Below are positions 1 to 12,809 of a stretch of DNA of 40,000 nucleotides, one piece after another. The DNA comes from Anaeromyces robustus. Lineage: Eukaryota > Neocallimastigomycota > Neocallimastigomycetes > Neocallimastigales > Neocallimastigaceae. The notes beneath the pieces are model-generated. The model searched no databases and had not been told where the DNA came from. It worked only from the letters and a program-made list of their open reading frames with translations. The position numbers and the translations under genes are program-made. The stretch covers positions 147,501 to 187,500 of the forward strand of contig MCFG01000071.1 of assembly GCA_002104895.1 (NCBI GenBank), in the 5' to 3' direction. The first letter of the stretch is position 1. Every line of letters starts with the position of its first letter.

Positions 1-18
1 AAAATTTTTCAAGACCTC
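1..18 (-). other. possible exon fragment cut by the left edge
   Basis: On the minus strand a good splice acceptor (a TA-rich tract ending in CAG at 21-19) is followed by bases 18-1, which read E-V-L-K-N-F in one frame. The plus strand is also open here (K-I-F-Q-D-L-L-I-Y-I-C and on to a stop near 57), so the strand is not certain. Only about six codons are visible. It could be the start of an internal or terminal exon of a gene lying to the left, or chance. Confidence 0.2.
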
Positions 19-1000
19 CTGATATATATATGTCAACTAATTTTTAGTAATTTTTAATAATATTAAATAATTAAAAAAAAAAAAAAGGAAAATAAAAAAA
101 ATAAATAAATAAAATATATAATATATTATATTCAATATATATTATACATGCTACTAAAAAGAAAAATTCTAAAAATATTTTTTTTTTAATGAAAAATTGT
201 AAAACGAAATTAAAAATTAAGAAAAAAAATTAAATTATAATTTATATTTTTTATATAACTATTTGTAAATAAATAAAAAAAAAAAAAAAAAAAAAGAAAT
301 TAATATAAAATTAAAAAATAATAATATTATTAATAGTATTAATAAAATAAATATTAAAAATAAATAATATATATAAATGAATTTATATTGAAATTGGTGT
401 ATTTTAACTTAATTAATAAATTAAAAAGTAAAAGTATGTTATTTTTTTTAATATGATTAATAATAATTAATATAAAAGAAAAAAAAATTTTATATATGAA
501 TTAAAAAAAAGAAAAATACTTCCTTCTTTATGAGTTCGTTAATTACTATATTATCTGTATTATATATATTAATTTTAATAAAAGGTTATATTACAAATTA
601 ACATATAATAATAATTATTCCACAAATATTATTAAATGAAATTATAAAAAATTAAATTATATAATTCTCTAAAATTTTTTTTTTTTATAATTATTTTACT
701 TTATTATGTATATAATTTAAAATTTGAGAAAATTGATTTTATTATTATTAATTAATTAAAAAAAAATAAAACAATAAATTAATAGATACTAAATTTATTT
801 GATTTTCATTTTATATATTATTGAGTATAAATTATATATATATGAATATATAAAAGTATGAAAAAATGTATTTTTGGTAATGTATATAAAAAAAATCTAT
901 GAGTTGATATATATTATATCAATTTCTATAAATGAATATAAGAATTATAATATTAAATATACATATGTTCGCTTGTGTTTGTATTATATAAATGTTTTTA
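19..1000. other. AT-rich spacer, no gene seen
   Basis: This stretch is almost purely A and T with A-runs (for example about 270-294) and short TA repeats. I see no reading frame with coding-like composition and no RNA gene. It lies downstream of the Alba gene, whose stop codon is at 1001-1003. Confidence 0.6.
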
Positions 1001-1827
1001 TTATTGTTGAGTTTCCTGACTTTCTTCCTTTGGAAAAGATAATTTTATTATTATTCCTGGTAAATTCTTTGTTACGACAATTCTTTTTATATAAATTATA
1101 TATATATTATATTAAAGTAATAATTTAAAAAAAAAAATAAAATAAAAAATAAAAAAAAAAAAAAAATAAAAAAAAAATAAAAAAAAAAAGAATATACATA
1201 TAAAATAAAAATATTTTATAAAAATAGTCATTAGATTAATATTTATTCATTTTAATTATTTTAATTATTATATAAATTATTTTATTTTAATTATTTTAAT
1301 TGTTATATTTAACATACTTATCAAGTTTATCCTCAATTGGAGTCCAAGTATCTTTGGATTTTATAATTTCAATATCATTTTCTTGAATCAAATCATGTCT
1401 TTTTAAATCTTCAATAACTTTTCTTTTTATGATTTCTGCTACGGATACAGCTTTATTAATAGCATTACCTTTTCCTGTTATAATTAAAGGTTCTTCATTG
1501 GAATGATCCTGATAAAAAATATATTTAATATTTATACATATATGCATATATATATTAATGATTTATTTTATTTTATTTTATTTTATTTTATTTTATTTAT
1601 ACTTTTTTCTCTATTTTTTCTTATTAGAATTTTATAGTAACATTATAATGAATAATATTATAAAAATAATACGTTACTTTTAAATAATTTAAACCATAAT
1701 TAACATAATTTTTTATTTTTCCTTGATTAGTTATATATAATTCATTAACTTTTTTATTAAGTACATTTAAATCTATTTCACTAGGATCGAATTCAGTTTC
1801 AACTTCGGTTCTACGATATTTCTCCAT
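1001..1827 (-). CDS. Alba-domain RNA-binding protein (ALBA / Rpp25-like), 3 exons
   Basis: The rebuilt exons are 1827-1678, 1508-1318 and 1082-1001 (minus strand), giving 140 aa. Exon 1 holds the Alba entry helix (I-T-N-Q-G-K-I-K-N-Y-V-N-Y, about residues 32-44). Exon 2 holds the diagnostic stretch G-K-G-N-A-I-N-K-A-V-S-V-A-E-I-I-K-R (about 62-79). Exon 3 gives the last strand (K-I-V-V-T-K-N-L-P-G-I-I-I-K-L-S), matching the usual Alba C-terminal beta strand. Phases agree at both junctions (0, then AA|A). Without splicing at GTATGT (1317-1312), exon 2 runs into a stop at 1296 and loses that strand. Alba proteins bind RNA or DNA; eukaryotic ones act in RNase P/MRP (Rpp20/Rpp25) or in mRNA storage and translation. 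I cannot decide which subfamily this is. The donor of intron 1 is the less usual GTAACG. Confidence 0.85.
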
Positions 1828-2557
1828 TTTATTAAAAAAAAATGTTATACTAAAACAAATATTTAAAAAAAAAAAATAAAAAAAATAAAAAAAAAAAAAT
1901 TTTTTTAATAAATGATTAATATAATATAATTTTATTATAAAAAAATCTTTTTAATGTACATATTATTAACTTCGCACTATACTAAAAAAAATATATATAT
2001 TTTTTACATGTATATGTAAATATTTTTTAATATTTATTAGACAAATAAAAAATTATTATACTAAAAAATATAGTAATAAAAAATTATTATACTAAAAAAT
2101 ATAGTAATAAAAAATTATTATACTAAAAAATATAGTAATAAAAAATTATTATACTAAAAAATATAGTAATAAAAAATTATTATTATTATACTAAAAAATA
2201 TAGTAATAAAAAAAGCAAAAACATCAATGTAATAGTTTTAATTATAAAAGAACGAATGAATTTATTAAGAAATAAATATTAATTAATTATTATTATTATT
2301 TTTGGATGTTTTATTTCTATAATATCTATCTCATTTAACTCTTGTCCTTATATTTCTTTTTTTTTTTTTTAAAATTTTTATCTTCAATGTAAATAATTAA
2401 AATTTTTATGCTATGATATAGTACACTTTAAAATGTATTTTATATATTTTGTAATAGTATTTAAAAGTATAACAATATTGAAATCTTTCCATAAATTATT
2501 TGATATATATTTTCTTAATATTTATTTTTTCTATTTTATTTTATTTTAGTTTATTTA

Positions 2558-2604
<47 letters not shown>

Positions 2605-3265
2605 ATTATTTTTTTTTCTTTTAATAAAATAAATAAATAAGCAAAAAAGTATTATAAAATAAATATTTAAGAATTGTATTATAAATAAATAAATAAAAAA
2701 AGTGTTATAAAATATTTAAGAAATTATTATAAATAATATTAACAATTTAATATAATTTATAAATATATAATTATTATGATTAGAAAAGAAAAAAAAAAAA
2801 AAAAAAGAATATTTTTATTTAAATAGTTTTCATAATAAATATTTCTTTAAAATAAAGAAAAAATATTTATCATTTATAAATAAATAAAATGTATTATATT
2901 AAAAAAGTAAATGCATGTTTTAGAATAATGAAATAAAAATAAAAATATTTTTTTTATCTTATTCACATATATTTTGGATTTATGTATATTATTATTAATT
3001 ATTTTTTTTATTATGTAACTATACAAAGAAAAATAAAATTAAATAAACATTCTTTGTAATATAGCATTATTTAAATAATAATAAGAATAAAAAAAGAAAG
3101 AAAGAAAGAAAGAATGAAAATAAAAAGAAATAAATTATTTCTTATTAAATAATAAAAAACCCATTTATAAATATATATTTATTATATATTATATATTATT
3201 TTTTTGTTTTCTTAATAAATAAAAGTTTATAAAGACTAAACAAAAAAAAAATAATAATTCGTATA
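1828..3265. other. spacer between the Alba and CCCH genes
   Basis: The spacer separates two minus-strand genes, so it should hold the Alba gene's promoter and the zinc-finger gene's 3' end. It contains the 31-bp minisatellite at 2047-2210, a (TTA)n run near 2562-2604, a GAAA repeat near 3096-3112 and many A/T runs. No coding-like frame or RNA gene is visible. Confidence 0.6.
2047..2210. repeat. 31-bp minisatellite, about 5 copies
   Basis: A 31-bp unit with core TTATTATACTAAAAAATATA repeats head to tail, with the core starting at 2053, 2084, 2115, 2146 and 2177. Copies are almost identical; the last carries two extra TTA triplets. The core is an imperfect inverted repeat (TTATTATACTA against TATAGTAATAA). 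It lies upstream of the Alba gene, with no coding capacity. Confidence 0.9.
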
Positions 3266-3372
3266 TTAAATAGCGCTATTGATGATTTCAGATGTTTTTG
3301 CGGTATGAATATTGGGTATTTGATTTGAATTATTATCATTATTATCATTATTGCTATTATTATAATTGATAC

Positions 3373-3409
<37 letters not shown>

Positions 3410-6400
3410 AGATAAAGTTGTAAATGCTGATATTATATTATTGACTATAATTAATATAAATAAATAAATATATATATAAATATGTATTATTAATTATTAT
3501 TTTTTATTATATATATATAATATGTTTCATATAAAATTTTTTTTTTTTTACTTTTTTTTTTATTTAATTATTATTAAAACTTACTCTTAGGGTATTGAAT
3601 GCTATTACTATTATTATAAGGTTCAAACATATTGGTATACTTGATATTATTGGAGATAGTATCTTTTCCATAAAAACTTGAATTAAATGATGATTTTTCA
3701 TAATGTGGATGAGAAGTAAAAGGATAGGAAGAACGATGAAGATTATGTGGATATTCATTAGAATTTTGCCTTTGAATTGATTTTATATAATTATCAATTT
3801 GACTAAATTTAGGATTAATAAAAGCATGAAACAGTTTAGCTTTTTCTATATCAACATCAGTTTGGAAAATAAAAAATTTTTCACTACCAAGAGTATTATT
3901 AATTCCATTATTATTGTTATTATTATTACTAAATGAATGATCTGAAAAAAAGATATTCAGATAAAAAATATATTAATTAAAAAATAGAAAAATAAAAAAT
4001 ATATTAGTTAAAAAAATGAAAAAATAAAAACAATAATAATAATAAAAATAATAAAAATACTAATTTTATTATTATTAATAAATTTAATAAAAAAAAAAAA
4101 AAAAAAAAAACTATAATTTTCAAAGTTTTTAAACTTTATTAATAATAACTACCTAACATATCTTCATTAAATGATAAGGAATAATTGTTAAATAAACTTT
4201 TAGATGGAAAAGTGGAATCATTTGTAGTTGATGTAATGCTATTATTATTATTATTATTATTTTTAATAGTATTCTCTGAATTTATAGAATTTGGAGTAAA
4301 GGATATCATTGATGTCAAATTATTCTCTACTAAACTTTCATTATTATTATTATTTTCTTTCCCATGACTAGAAATATTAGGATGATTAACATTATGAAAT
4401 TTATTATTATTATTAAGATTTTGATCTATAATAGTAAATGAATATCCATTATATGAATTTGAATTTTTTAATTTTTTTTCATTATTAAGATTTATATTGT
4501 TATTATTATTGTTGTTGCTGTTATTATTACTGTTATTACTATTATTATTATTATTACTTTCTATATTCATATTTAAAATATTTAATTTATCTAGTGAAGC
4601 TTGATGTTGTTTCACCCAATAATTTATAGAATCATTGCTCGTAAATTGTTTTTCCTGACTTTCTTGGCACATATTATTTAATGAGGATTTTAATTGAGTG
4701 GAAGAAGCAGGACTATTATTATTCATTAAAGTTGTAGGTGAATTTGATATTAATTTATTAAGCGAATTCATTTTATTATAAAATGCTAAAGAATTAGAAT
4801 ATAAATTTGATGATGATTCAATATTATTATTATAACTGTTATCACTGTTATTATTATTAATATTATTATTGTTGTTATTTTTGTTATTATTATTATTATT
4901 ATGAATATTATTATTAAATGGAGGATTTATTTGAGTAAAAGGTATTGAGGATATACTATTTAAATTATTTTGAATTTGTGGATAACTAGTAGCTAAATTT
5001 AAAAAAAGCATGTCTTTATAAAGATTAGCATTGGTATTACTAGTATTATTATTGTTATTATTATTACTGAGTAAATAATTTGGAATAGTTTGATTTTTTA
5101 AAGTAGATTGAATATTACTTTCTTCTGTAATTTTTTCATGAATTGTTTCTGTTTGATTTAGTTCAGTAGTTTCTGATTTATCTACTAAAGAATGATGTTT
5201 TTTATTTCCATTAGAAATATTCATAATATAATCATGATTAGATGGACTTGTACAATATTTATAGTTTAAATTTTCATAAGGATCATTAAAATTGGAAACA
5301 TTATTATTACTTTTATAATTAGTAGCATAAGTTTCTAAATTCAATAAATTAGTATTATTAGAATAATCAAAAAGGGTATTTGTATCACTAATGGAATTTA
5401 TATCACCACCACTACCACTAATACCACTACTAATACTACTACTACTACCACCATTAATACTATTCATTGGTAATGAAGATGTAGAATTAAGAGTAGAACT
5501 AGTTGAAAAATCAGAAATATTATCAAGATTAAATTTTTGTTTTTGTTTTTGTTGTTTTTGTTGTTGTTTTTGTTGGTGTTTTTGTTGAGGTGTTGAAATA
5601 AAATTCTGAATAGAAGTTGTAATAATTTTTTTATTAGAAGGTTCAAAAGCTTTAGCATTAACATTCATTTTAATATCTTTAGAAATATTTAAACCAAGAT
5701 TATTTTTAGTATCAATAATACGATTTGGTGTATTTGTATTACTATTATTGTTATTATTATTATTTAATAAAAATTTGGATTTATTATTATCTAAAGTTAA
5801 ACTTGATAAAGATGGAGTTGATGATGGGGTATCTGTATTTAATATAAATATATATATATTATAATTGTATAATAAAATAAAATAAAATAAAATATCATTT
5901 AAAATACTTTTAATAAATGAAAATCATTGAATGTATTTAAATTATTATCATTTTTATATATATAACTATTTAAAATCTTTTTAATTATATATATATAAAC
6001 ATTTATATCATTAAATTCAATAAGAAAAAATTTTTTTGAATATTAATATTTTTTACTTACTTAATTTATTTATTTTTGATTCCAATATTTTATTTGAAAT
6101 TAATTCTTCACTTTTAATATCATCTTTAAATGAATGAATAAAACAACATCGTTTACCATAAGGACATGTACCTTGTTCCCAAAAAGTTTTACACATTTCT
6201 GTTCTATATTTAGGATGCCTTTCTACAGGTCTTAATTCTTCAAGAGAATGTGCAAATTGACATTTTTCTTTATATCTACAATAACCTGTTTCTTCAAATG
6301 AACGACAAAATTCTGTTTTATATAATATTATTTTTTTCTTGCTTTGATCATAAACTGTTATTGTTGTTGTTGTTATATATTATAATTTTTTTTTTTTTAT

Positions 6401-6709
6401 TTTTTATTTTTTGATTTATTATATTTTATTATTTTGATTTTTTTTTTTATATTTATTTAATTTATTAATTTAATAAAATTGACATGTACAACAAAGTTTA
6501 TGATTGTATTAAAAATAATAAAATGTAATATGTTATTTCCACTGTCATTATTATTATGATTTTAAAGTTATCAAAAATTTTAAATCATAAAAAAAAAGAA
6601 AAAGAAATTATATATACATATATTAATCACAAAAAATAATAATGTATTAATTACCATTTGATTTTTTTTTATCAAAATTCCTTTGTTTCTTGCTTTTTTT
6701 CATTTTCAT
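3266..6709 (-). CDS. TTP/Zfs1-type tandem CCCH zinc-finger protein, 5 exons
   Basis: Exons on the minus strand: 6709-6655, 6354-6061, 5832-4153, 3941-3585 and 3444-3266, giving 854 aa; every junction agrees in phase. Two fingers of form C-x8-C-x5-C-x3-H use C35, C44, C50, H54 and C73, C82, C88, H92, separated by the 18 residues typical of tristetraprolin. Each is preceded by the family lead-in (Y-K-T-E-F and Y-R-T-E-M). This family binds UAUUUAU-type AU-rich elements in mRNA 3' ends and recruits deadenylation and decay factors; fungal relatives include Zfs1 and Cth1/Cth2. The fingers sit at the N-terminus. The remaining 760 or so residues are low-complexity: Gln/Lys near 5530-5590, Ser/Gly, and many Asn runs, with a better-ordered segment in exon 4 ([15 protein letters not shown]). 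The start is the first of two close in-frame ATGs. The third donor, GTAGTT, is weak but keeps the frame. Confidence 0.88.
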
Positions 6710-6904
6710 TTATTTAATTTTTAATATTTAAATGTACGCTAAAAAATCAACTTTAAATAAATAAATGAAAATAATATAATTATAAAAAAATATATTATAA
6801 AGAAAAAAAAAGAATAACAATTTTAGAATTATATATAAATATTACCAAATTATTATAATAATACATTTAAATAATTACAACAAAAATAATATAAATATTT
6901 ATAT

Positions 6905-6947
<43 letters not shown>

Positions 6948-7322
6948 TCAATAATTTATAAAAATATTATATAAGTATTATAAAAAAAAAAAAGTACCTT
7001 GAATTATTAAAATAACAAATGATAAAAATGAATATAATTGGTTTATATTTTAATATTTTTATTTTATTTTTTATTTATATTTTATATTTTTTTTATTTAT
7101 TTTTTTTTTTTGTTTATTCTTATTTTTTTTTTTTTTATAATTTATATTATTTTTATATTTTCGTTTATTCTTACTTTATATATATATTTATATATATATA
7201 TTATAAATTTTTATAATTTTATTTAATAAAATGTTTTTCAATTAAATATTTTATTAATAGAACTACAATGATCAATGATCAATACATTATAAATGTATCC
7301 AAAAAAAGAAAAAAAAAATTAA

Positions 7323-7508
7323 TTAAATGATTCTTCTAATGACAATGAATTGGTTTATTATTTTATAGTCGTTATTATTGGAATCGAATATATTTTTCTT
7401 TTTATTAGATATCTTTTTTATATTATTATTCAACTTGAGTATATTTAACTTACTACTGTTGTTATTAATGTTTGTTTTAATAATATAAATACGTTTTACG
7501 TTTATCAA
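7323..7508 (-). other. coding-like island, 61 codons, function unknown
   Basis: The minus strand has an open frame from an ATG at 7508 to a stop at 7323. It reads as Asn/Lys-rich protein (N-N-N-S-S-K-L-N-I-L-K-L) with a more balanced base mix than the flanks. The plus strand is also open here, reading as a hydrophobic stretch without a start codon. It may be a small gene, a relic exon or chance. I do not recognise it. Confidence 0.2.
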
Positions 7509-8103
7509 TATTAATATTTCGAAATTTTTTATTTTAATTATTTATTTAATTAATTAATTATTTTTTTTTATATATTTATATATTTATTTTTATTTTTATT
7601 GTTTATTGCTTTTCTTTTTTGTTTTCTTTTTTATTATTATTGTAATTGTTTTTTGTCTTTTGTCTTATATTATTTTAATTACAATACGTATTAATTTTAT
7701 TTATTTTTTCAAATTTTTTTTCTATAATATATTTACTTTTTGTAATTATTTTATAATTTTGTGTTTTTTATTTGTTCTGCTTAAATAAATTAAAAGTGTT
7801 TGATATATATATCCAGTGTGAAAGAAAAAACAAAAACAAATTAAAACAAAATAGTAAGTGATGTTATTAATTATTTTTTATTATTTTTATTTTTATTTAT
7901 AATCTAATAAAAAATTATTTATTTATAAAAAAAAATAAACATTTAACTAGACTATTTTTATATTATTATAATGATTATTTATATAATAGTAACTGCTTTT
8001 AATCTTTTAAATATAATAATATTATTGCTTTAATTTTTGTTTATTTAATTTTATATTATAAAATATATATTGATTGATTGTAAATAAAAAAATGTAAAAT
8101 ATA

Positions 8104-8106
<3 letters not shown>

Positions 8107-8136
<30 letters not shown>
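8107..8136. repeat. A30 homopolymer
   Basis: An uninterrupted run of 30 A lies in the gene desert. Similar runs occur at 10462-10489 (T28) and 10583-10616 (A34), so length miscalls are likely at these places. Confidence 0.9.
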
Positions 8137-8139
<3 letters not shown>

Positions 8140-8763
8140 ATATATACATATATTAAAAAAATATATTTTTATAATTGCAAGTAAAAAAAAAATATTTTTT
8201 TTTTTTATTGATAATTAAAAATATAAAAAAAAACTATATATTATAGTAATAAAATTTTATTTTTTAATTATTACCCAAAAAAATTAATTAAAACTCATTT
8301 AAAGAATAAATAAATAAATAAAACAAAAGAAAAAAGTTATAATTATTAAGATTTTTCATTTGTATTAAATCTATAGAATGTAAAAAAAAAAAAAAGTGGA
8401 ATGATTATTAAATTTAAAAAAAATTTTTATTCATTGAAATGAATAAATAGTATAGAAAAAAGATATTGACTTTTCTTTTATATAAATCTTATTTAATATT
8501 AATAGTATCCAAGATGTTTAAAAAATTGAACATTATTACTAATCAGTTCACCTTATATTATTATTTAAATAAGATGTTAGATTATGAACTTTATATATTT
8601 AATTTTTTTTTTTTTTATTTTTTATTTTTATTTTCTTTTATTATATTTTTATTTATTATAGTTTTAGTTTAATATAAAAAATAAAAATACACATTTTTTT
8701 TTCATTTTTTTTTAAATAATATTAAATACTTCATTTTTTATAAATATTATATTTATAAAAAAT

Positions 8764-8813
<50 letters not shown>

Positions 8814-10112
8814 GTGAAATAAATATATGTATCCATATAAAATGTTAAAAAAAAAGTAAAATGAATGATAAAAAAAAATACTTATATAATAAATAAAGAA
8901 AAAGATTAAATTTTTTTTTATTATAATTAAAAAAAGAAAAATATTCATAATTACATTTATTTACCTTTAAAGATAAGTAAAATTATTTATATCCGGTTTT
9001 TAATAGGAAAAAAATAAAGTAATTACAATTATAAATAAATAATATTACATATATATTATCCACAATCATTTAATAATTAATAAAGATTATATTGTTTATT
9101 ATTTTATTTAATATAATAATAAATAAAAATATATCTTACAGAATCAATATAATTATATATAAAAAAATTTTTTTTTATAATTAAATATAAAAGTCTTTAA
9201 TTAAAAACTTTAATCTTAAAAACTACCGAATTTATTATATTTTAATTCATAAAATTCAATGATTTCAATCAATATTCTTTTTTTTTTTTTTTTTATTTTT
9301 TTATAATTTTTTAAAAAAAAAAAAAAAGCGAAGTATAATTAAATATAATTCAAAAATTATGGTTTTATAATATAGATAACTATATATTGATGTACATATA
9401 TTGTTTATATATTGTTTATATACATTTTTTTTTTTTTTTCGAATTTTTAGGTTTTCGTTTTTTTTATAGTCAATTACTTTTTTTCATTTAATATATGATT
9501 TTAATCTTAATTTATTATATATATTTACTATGTATATAATAAAATATATATTAATATTATATAGCAATATAATATTATAATATTATAATATATAATTAAT
9601 AATATATATATAATAGAATAATAAAGACATTAAACTGTTAAAATAAATGATAACCATAATAATTATTATTTATTTGTTAATATATGTTTTTTTTTTTTTT
9701 TTTTTTTTCTTTTATACTATTAATATCTTTTAAGACTTTCATTTTTTCATTTCTATAATTAATTGATAATTGATAAATTAAAATTTAATTTAATTACCAT
9801 AAAATATTATCAATTGTTAAGTAAAAATGAGTTGACAATAAAAAAATATTTTATATATAAATATAATAAAAAGGTAAAAAGAAAAAGGAAAAAAAGGGAA
9901 AAAAAGGAAAAATGATAATATTAAGATATTTTTTAATATTAAAAATTAAAAATAGCAATATACCTATGATCATGATAAATATATTATATAAATTTATAAA
10001 AAAATAAATGTTATTATAAATTTTCTTATATTATCATATGATTCAATAAGGAATATATAATATAAAAAATTTTATAATAATTAAATTATAATCTATAATA
10101 ATAATAGATAAT

Positions 10113-10259
10113 AACTTTTTTTTACTAAGTAAATAATTATATATAAAAGATGTATATAGATAAAAAAAACTTTTTTACTTAGTAAATAATTATATATAAA
10201 AGATGTATATAGATAAAAAAAACTTTTTTACTTAGTAAATAATTATATATAAAAGATAT
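10113..10259. repeat. 53-bp minisatellite, about 2.6 copies
   Basis: A 53-bp unit containing AGTAAATAATTATATATAAA starts its core at 10128, 10181 and 10234. The first two copies differ by only a few bases. It is non-coding and lies in the 8.2-kb spacer. Confidence 0.9.
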
Positions 10260-10577
10260 ATAAAGTTCAGTTTTTTTAAAATAAAAATAATAAAGAAAAA
10301 ACATAAAAAAATTTAAAATATATTATATATTTTATATTTATTCTATATTATTTTCATTTTAAATTTGTTTTATTTTGAAATAAAATAGATATAAGATTTT
10401 AAAAAAATATATATATAAATATATAATTAATATTTAATTCTAATATTGTATAAATATGATGTTTTTTTTTTTTTTTTTTTTTTTTTTTTGTTTAGTATAT
10501 ATTTTATATATTATTTTAACTTTAATATATATGTATTTTTTTTTTTATTTTAGTATTTTAAAAATTATAAAAAGTTA

Positions 10578-10618
<41 letters not shown>

Positions 10619-10897
10619 TAAATGAATTATGTAATAATAATATTCTTATGATTACATATGAGAATTTCTAAATATAAAAAATTCATAATTATATTAAATA
10701 TTAATACAATTGTCTACTTTTTTTTTATTTATTTTTATATTTTCATTTAATTCAATAACTGTTAATTTCTTTTAATGATTCCATAGTAATCTTTTTATTT
10801 TTAAACTTTAATCAATCAAAAATTCCAATAAATAATAAAAGATTAAATTACTTAAAATAATTATAATAATTATAAAAATAATAAATATACGGTTTTA

Positions 10898-10933
10898 TAA
10901 GTATTCCATATATATTTAAATATGGAATACTTA
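10898..10933. repeat. perfect 14-bp hairpin
   Basis: TAAGTATTCCATAT at 10898-10911 is the exact reverse complement of ATATGGAATACTTA at 10920-10933, with an 8-base loop. The stem contains GG/CC pairs, unusual for this spacer. No gene end lies nearby. Confidence 0.8.
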
Positions 10934-11566
10934 AATAAAATATAGAAATATTAAATTTAAATAGAATTTAAATTAAATTTTAAAGAAATAAAAATTCTTA
11001 TAATATATATAAGAATTATTATTATGAAAAATAATTAGAAAATCTAAATAGACAATTATTGTTTTTTTTTTAATAAATACAAGATATTGATTTTTTTAAG
11101 TAGTCTTTTCATATATATAACCCTATTGAATTATTTATTTAATGAAAATAAATATATAATCATGATAATACATTATTAAATTATATTTAAAAATTACATT
11201 TAAAAATTACCAAAATTATCAAAAAAAAAAATATTTTTCTACTTTTCTTAAATGGTTCCTAATTATTAAATTAAAGCTTTAATAATATTATTGTATATAT
11301 TGTATATTTATATCTATATTAAAAATATTTCTGATAATTATTTAATTAAAAAAAATATGAGCAGAAAATAAATAAAAGAAGAGAAGCATTATACATTTGT
11401 AAAAAAATTAATAAAAATATAAAAATAATTATAGTTTGTATAATAAAAATAAATCTTAACATTTTCACTTAATATTTTATAACACACACATTCCAATTTA
11501 AATTCCTATTTACAATTTTTATAAATATCTATCAATTATGTTAAATCTATGTAAATATAATTATAA

Positions 11567-11568
11567 TT

Positions 11569-11599
<31 letters not shown>

Positions 11600-12042
11600 T
11601 AATAATAATAATAATAATAATAATAATTATAATAATAATAATAATAATAATAATAATTGTTAAAATAATTAACAAAGTTAATGTACAATAAGTTTATTTA
11701 AATTTAATTGTTCATGTATATAAAATTTATAAAACAATTGTTAAATGTGTAGACTTTAATTATATAAGTTATTAAACTTATATAAATAAAATTAATAAAA
11801 TAAATGAATAAATAATTAATGACTAAATAAAGATTATAATAAATCCGATATTCTCTCGAGTTTGTACCATATAAGCTAGTCAATAATAATAACAATTATA
11901 ATAATAATAAGAATTATAATAATAATAAAAATAAAAATAATAATAATATTATTAAATAATAATAATAATAATAATTATAATAATAATAATTAAAATTATA
12001 ATAATAATAATATTAAATAATAATAATTATAATAATGATAAT

Positions 12043-12111
<69 letters not shown>
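11567..12111. repeat. interrupted (AAT)n tracts
   Basis: Long (ATA)n runs at about 11567-11657 and 11885-12111 are broken by TTATAA variants. They flank a short non-repetitive island (about 11660-11880) that includes CTCGAG. They are typical of triplet expansion in AT-rich genomes. No coding role is seen here. Confidence 0.85.
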
Positions 12112-12113
<2 letters not shown>

Positions 12114-12660
12114 TTTTGAGTAAGACCACTGTACAATTATGGTTAGAATTTTAATATTACAATTTTGTTAATATTATAATAAAGTTTAATTATATTTGAG
12201 TTATATGTGTTGGTAGAAGTAAAAAATAGAAAAGTGTGAAAAAAAAGTAAGAATATTCATATAAAAAAATACAAAAGATAATAGTTTTTTAACATTGAAT
12301 CGATCTGATGTTTTTATACAAAATAGTTCGACGTTAAAAAAAAAGAACAAATAATCCAACATAAAAGCATTTCTTTTTCTTCTCTTTTTAAATACCTAAA
12401 CATATGTAAAAAAATATATAATAAAAAAATAATTATATTAATAATACAAATAAATTATACATAAATATAAATAATTAAAATATTTATATTATAAATTTTT
12501 ATGTGGCTTGATAAATATTCTAATTTTATAAATTCTTTAATTTTTAAAAAGTTCAATAAAGCCTCAATAAAAAAAATTTTTTGGAAATATAATTTTCATA
12601 AATTAAAATAAAAAATTTATAATAAATTATCCGTAACTGCCAAATAATAAAAATTATAAT

Positions 12661-12663
12661 TAA

Positions 12664-12758
<95 letters not shown>

Positions 12759-12808
12759 ATATATAAATAAATATATAAATAAATATATAAATAAATAAAT
12801 AAATAAAC
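12661..12808. repeat. (TAAA)n tetranucleotide tract, about 148 bp
   Basis: An almost pure AAAT repeat has a few ATAT interruptions near its right end. It runs directly into the first copy of the duplicated hairpin at 12810. Confidence 0.95.
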
Positions 12809-12809
12809 A

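Noticed and set aside
874-1128. 84-codon plus-strand frame
   Set aside because: Its only rich part (about 1001-1082) is the antisense of Alba exon 3, which fits both splice phase and fold.
8466-8672. 68-codon plus-strand frame with a moderately rich centre (K-M-F-K-K-L-N-I-I-T-N)
   Set aside because: It ends in a T-run hydrophobic tail and has no splice partner; too weak to call a gene.
11830-11890. Minus-strand frame T-S-L-Y-G-T-N-S-R-E-Y-R between (AAT)n tracts
   Set aside because: It is only about 17 sensible codons, with no continuation and no recognised family. It may be a relic but cannot be supported.
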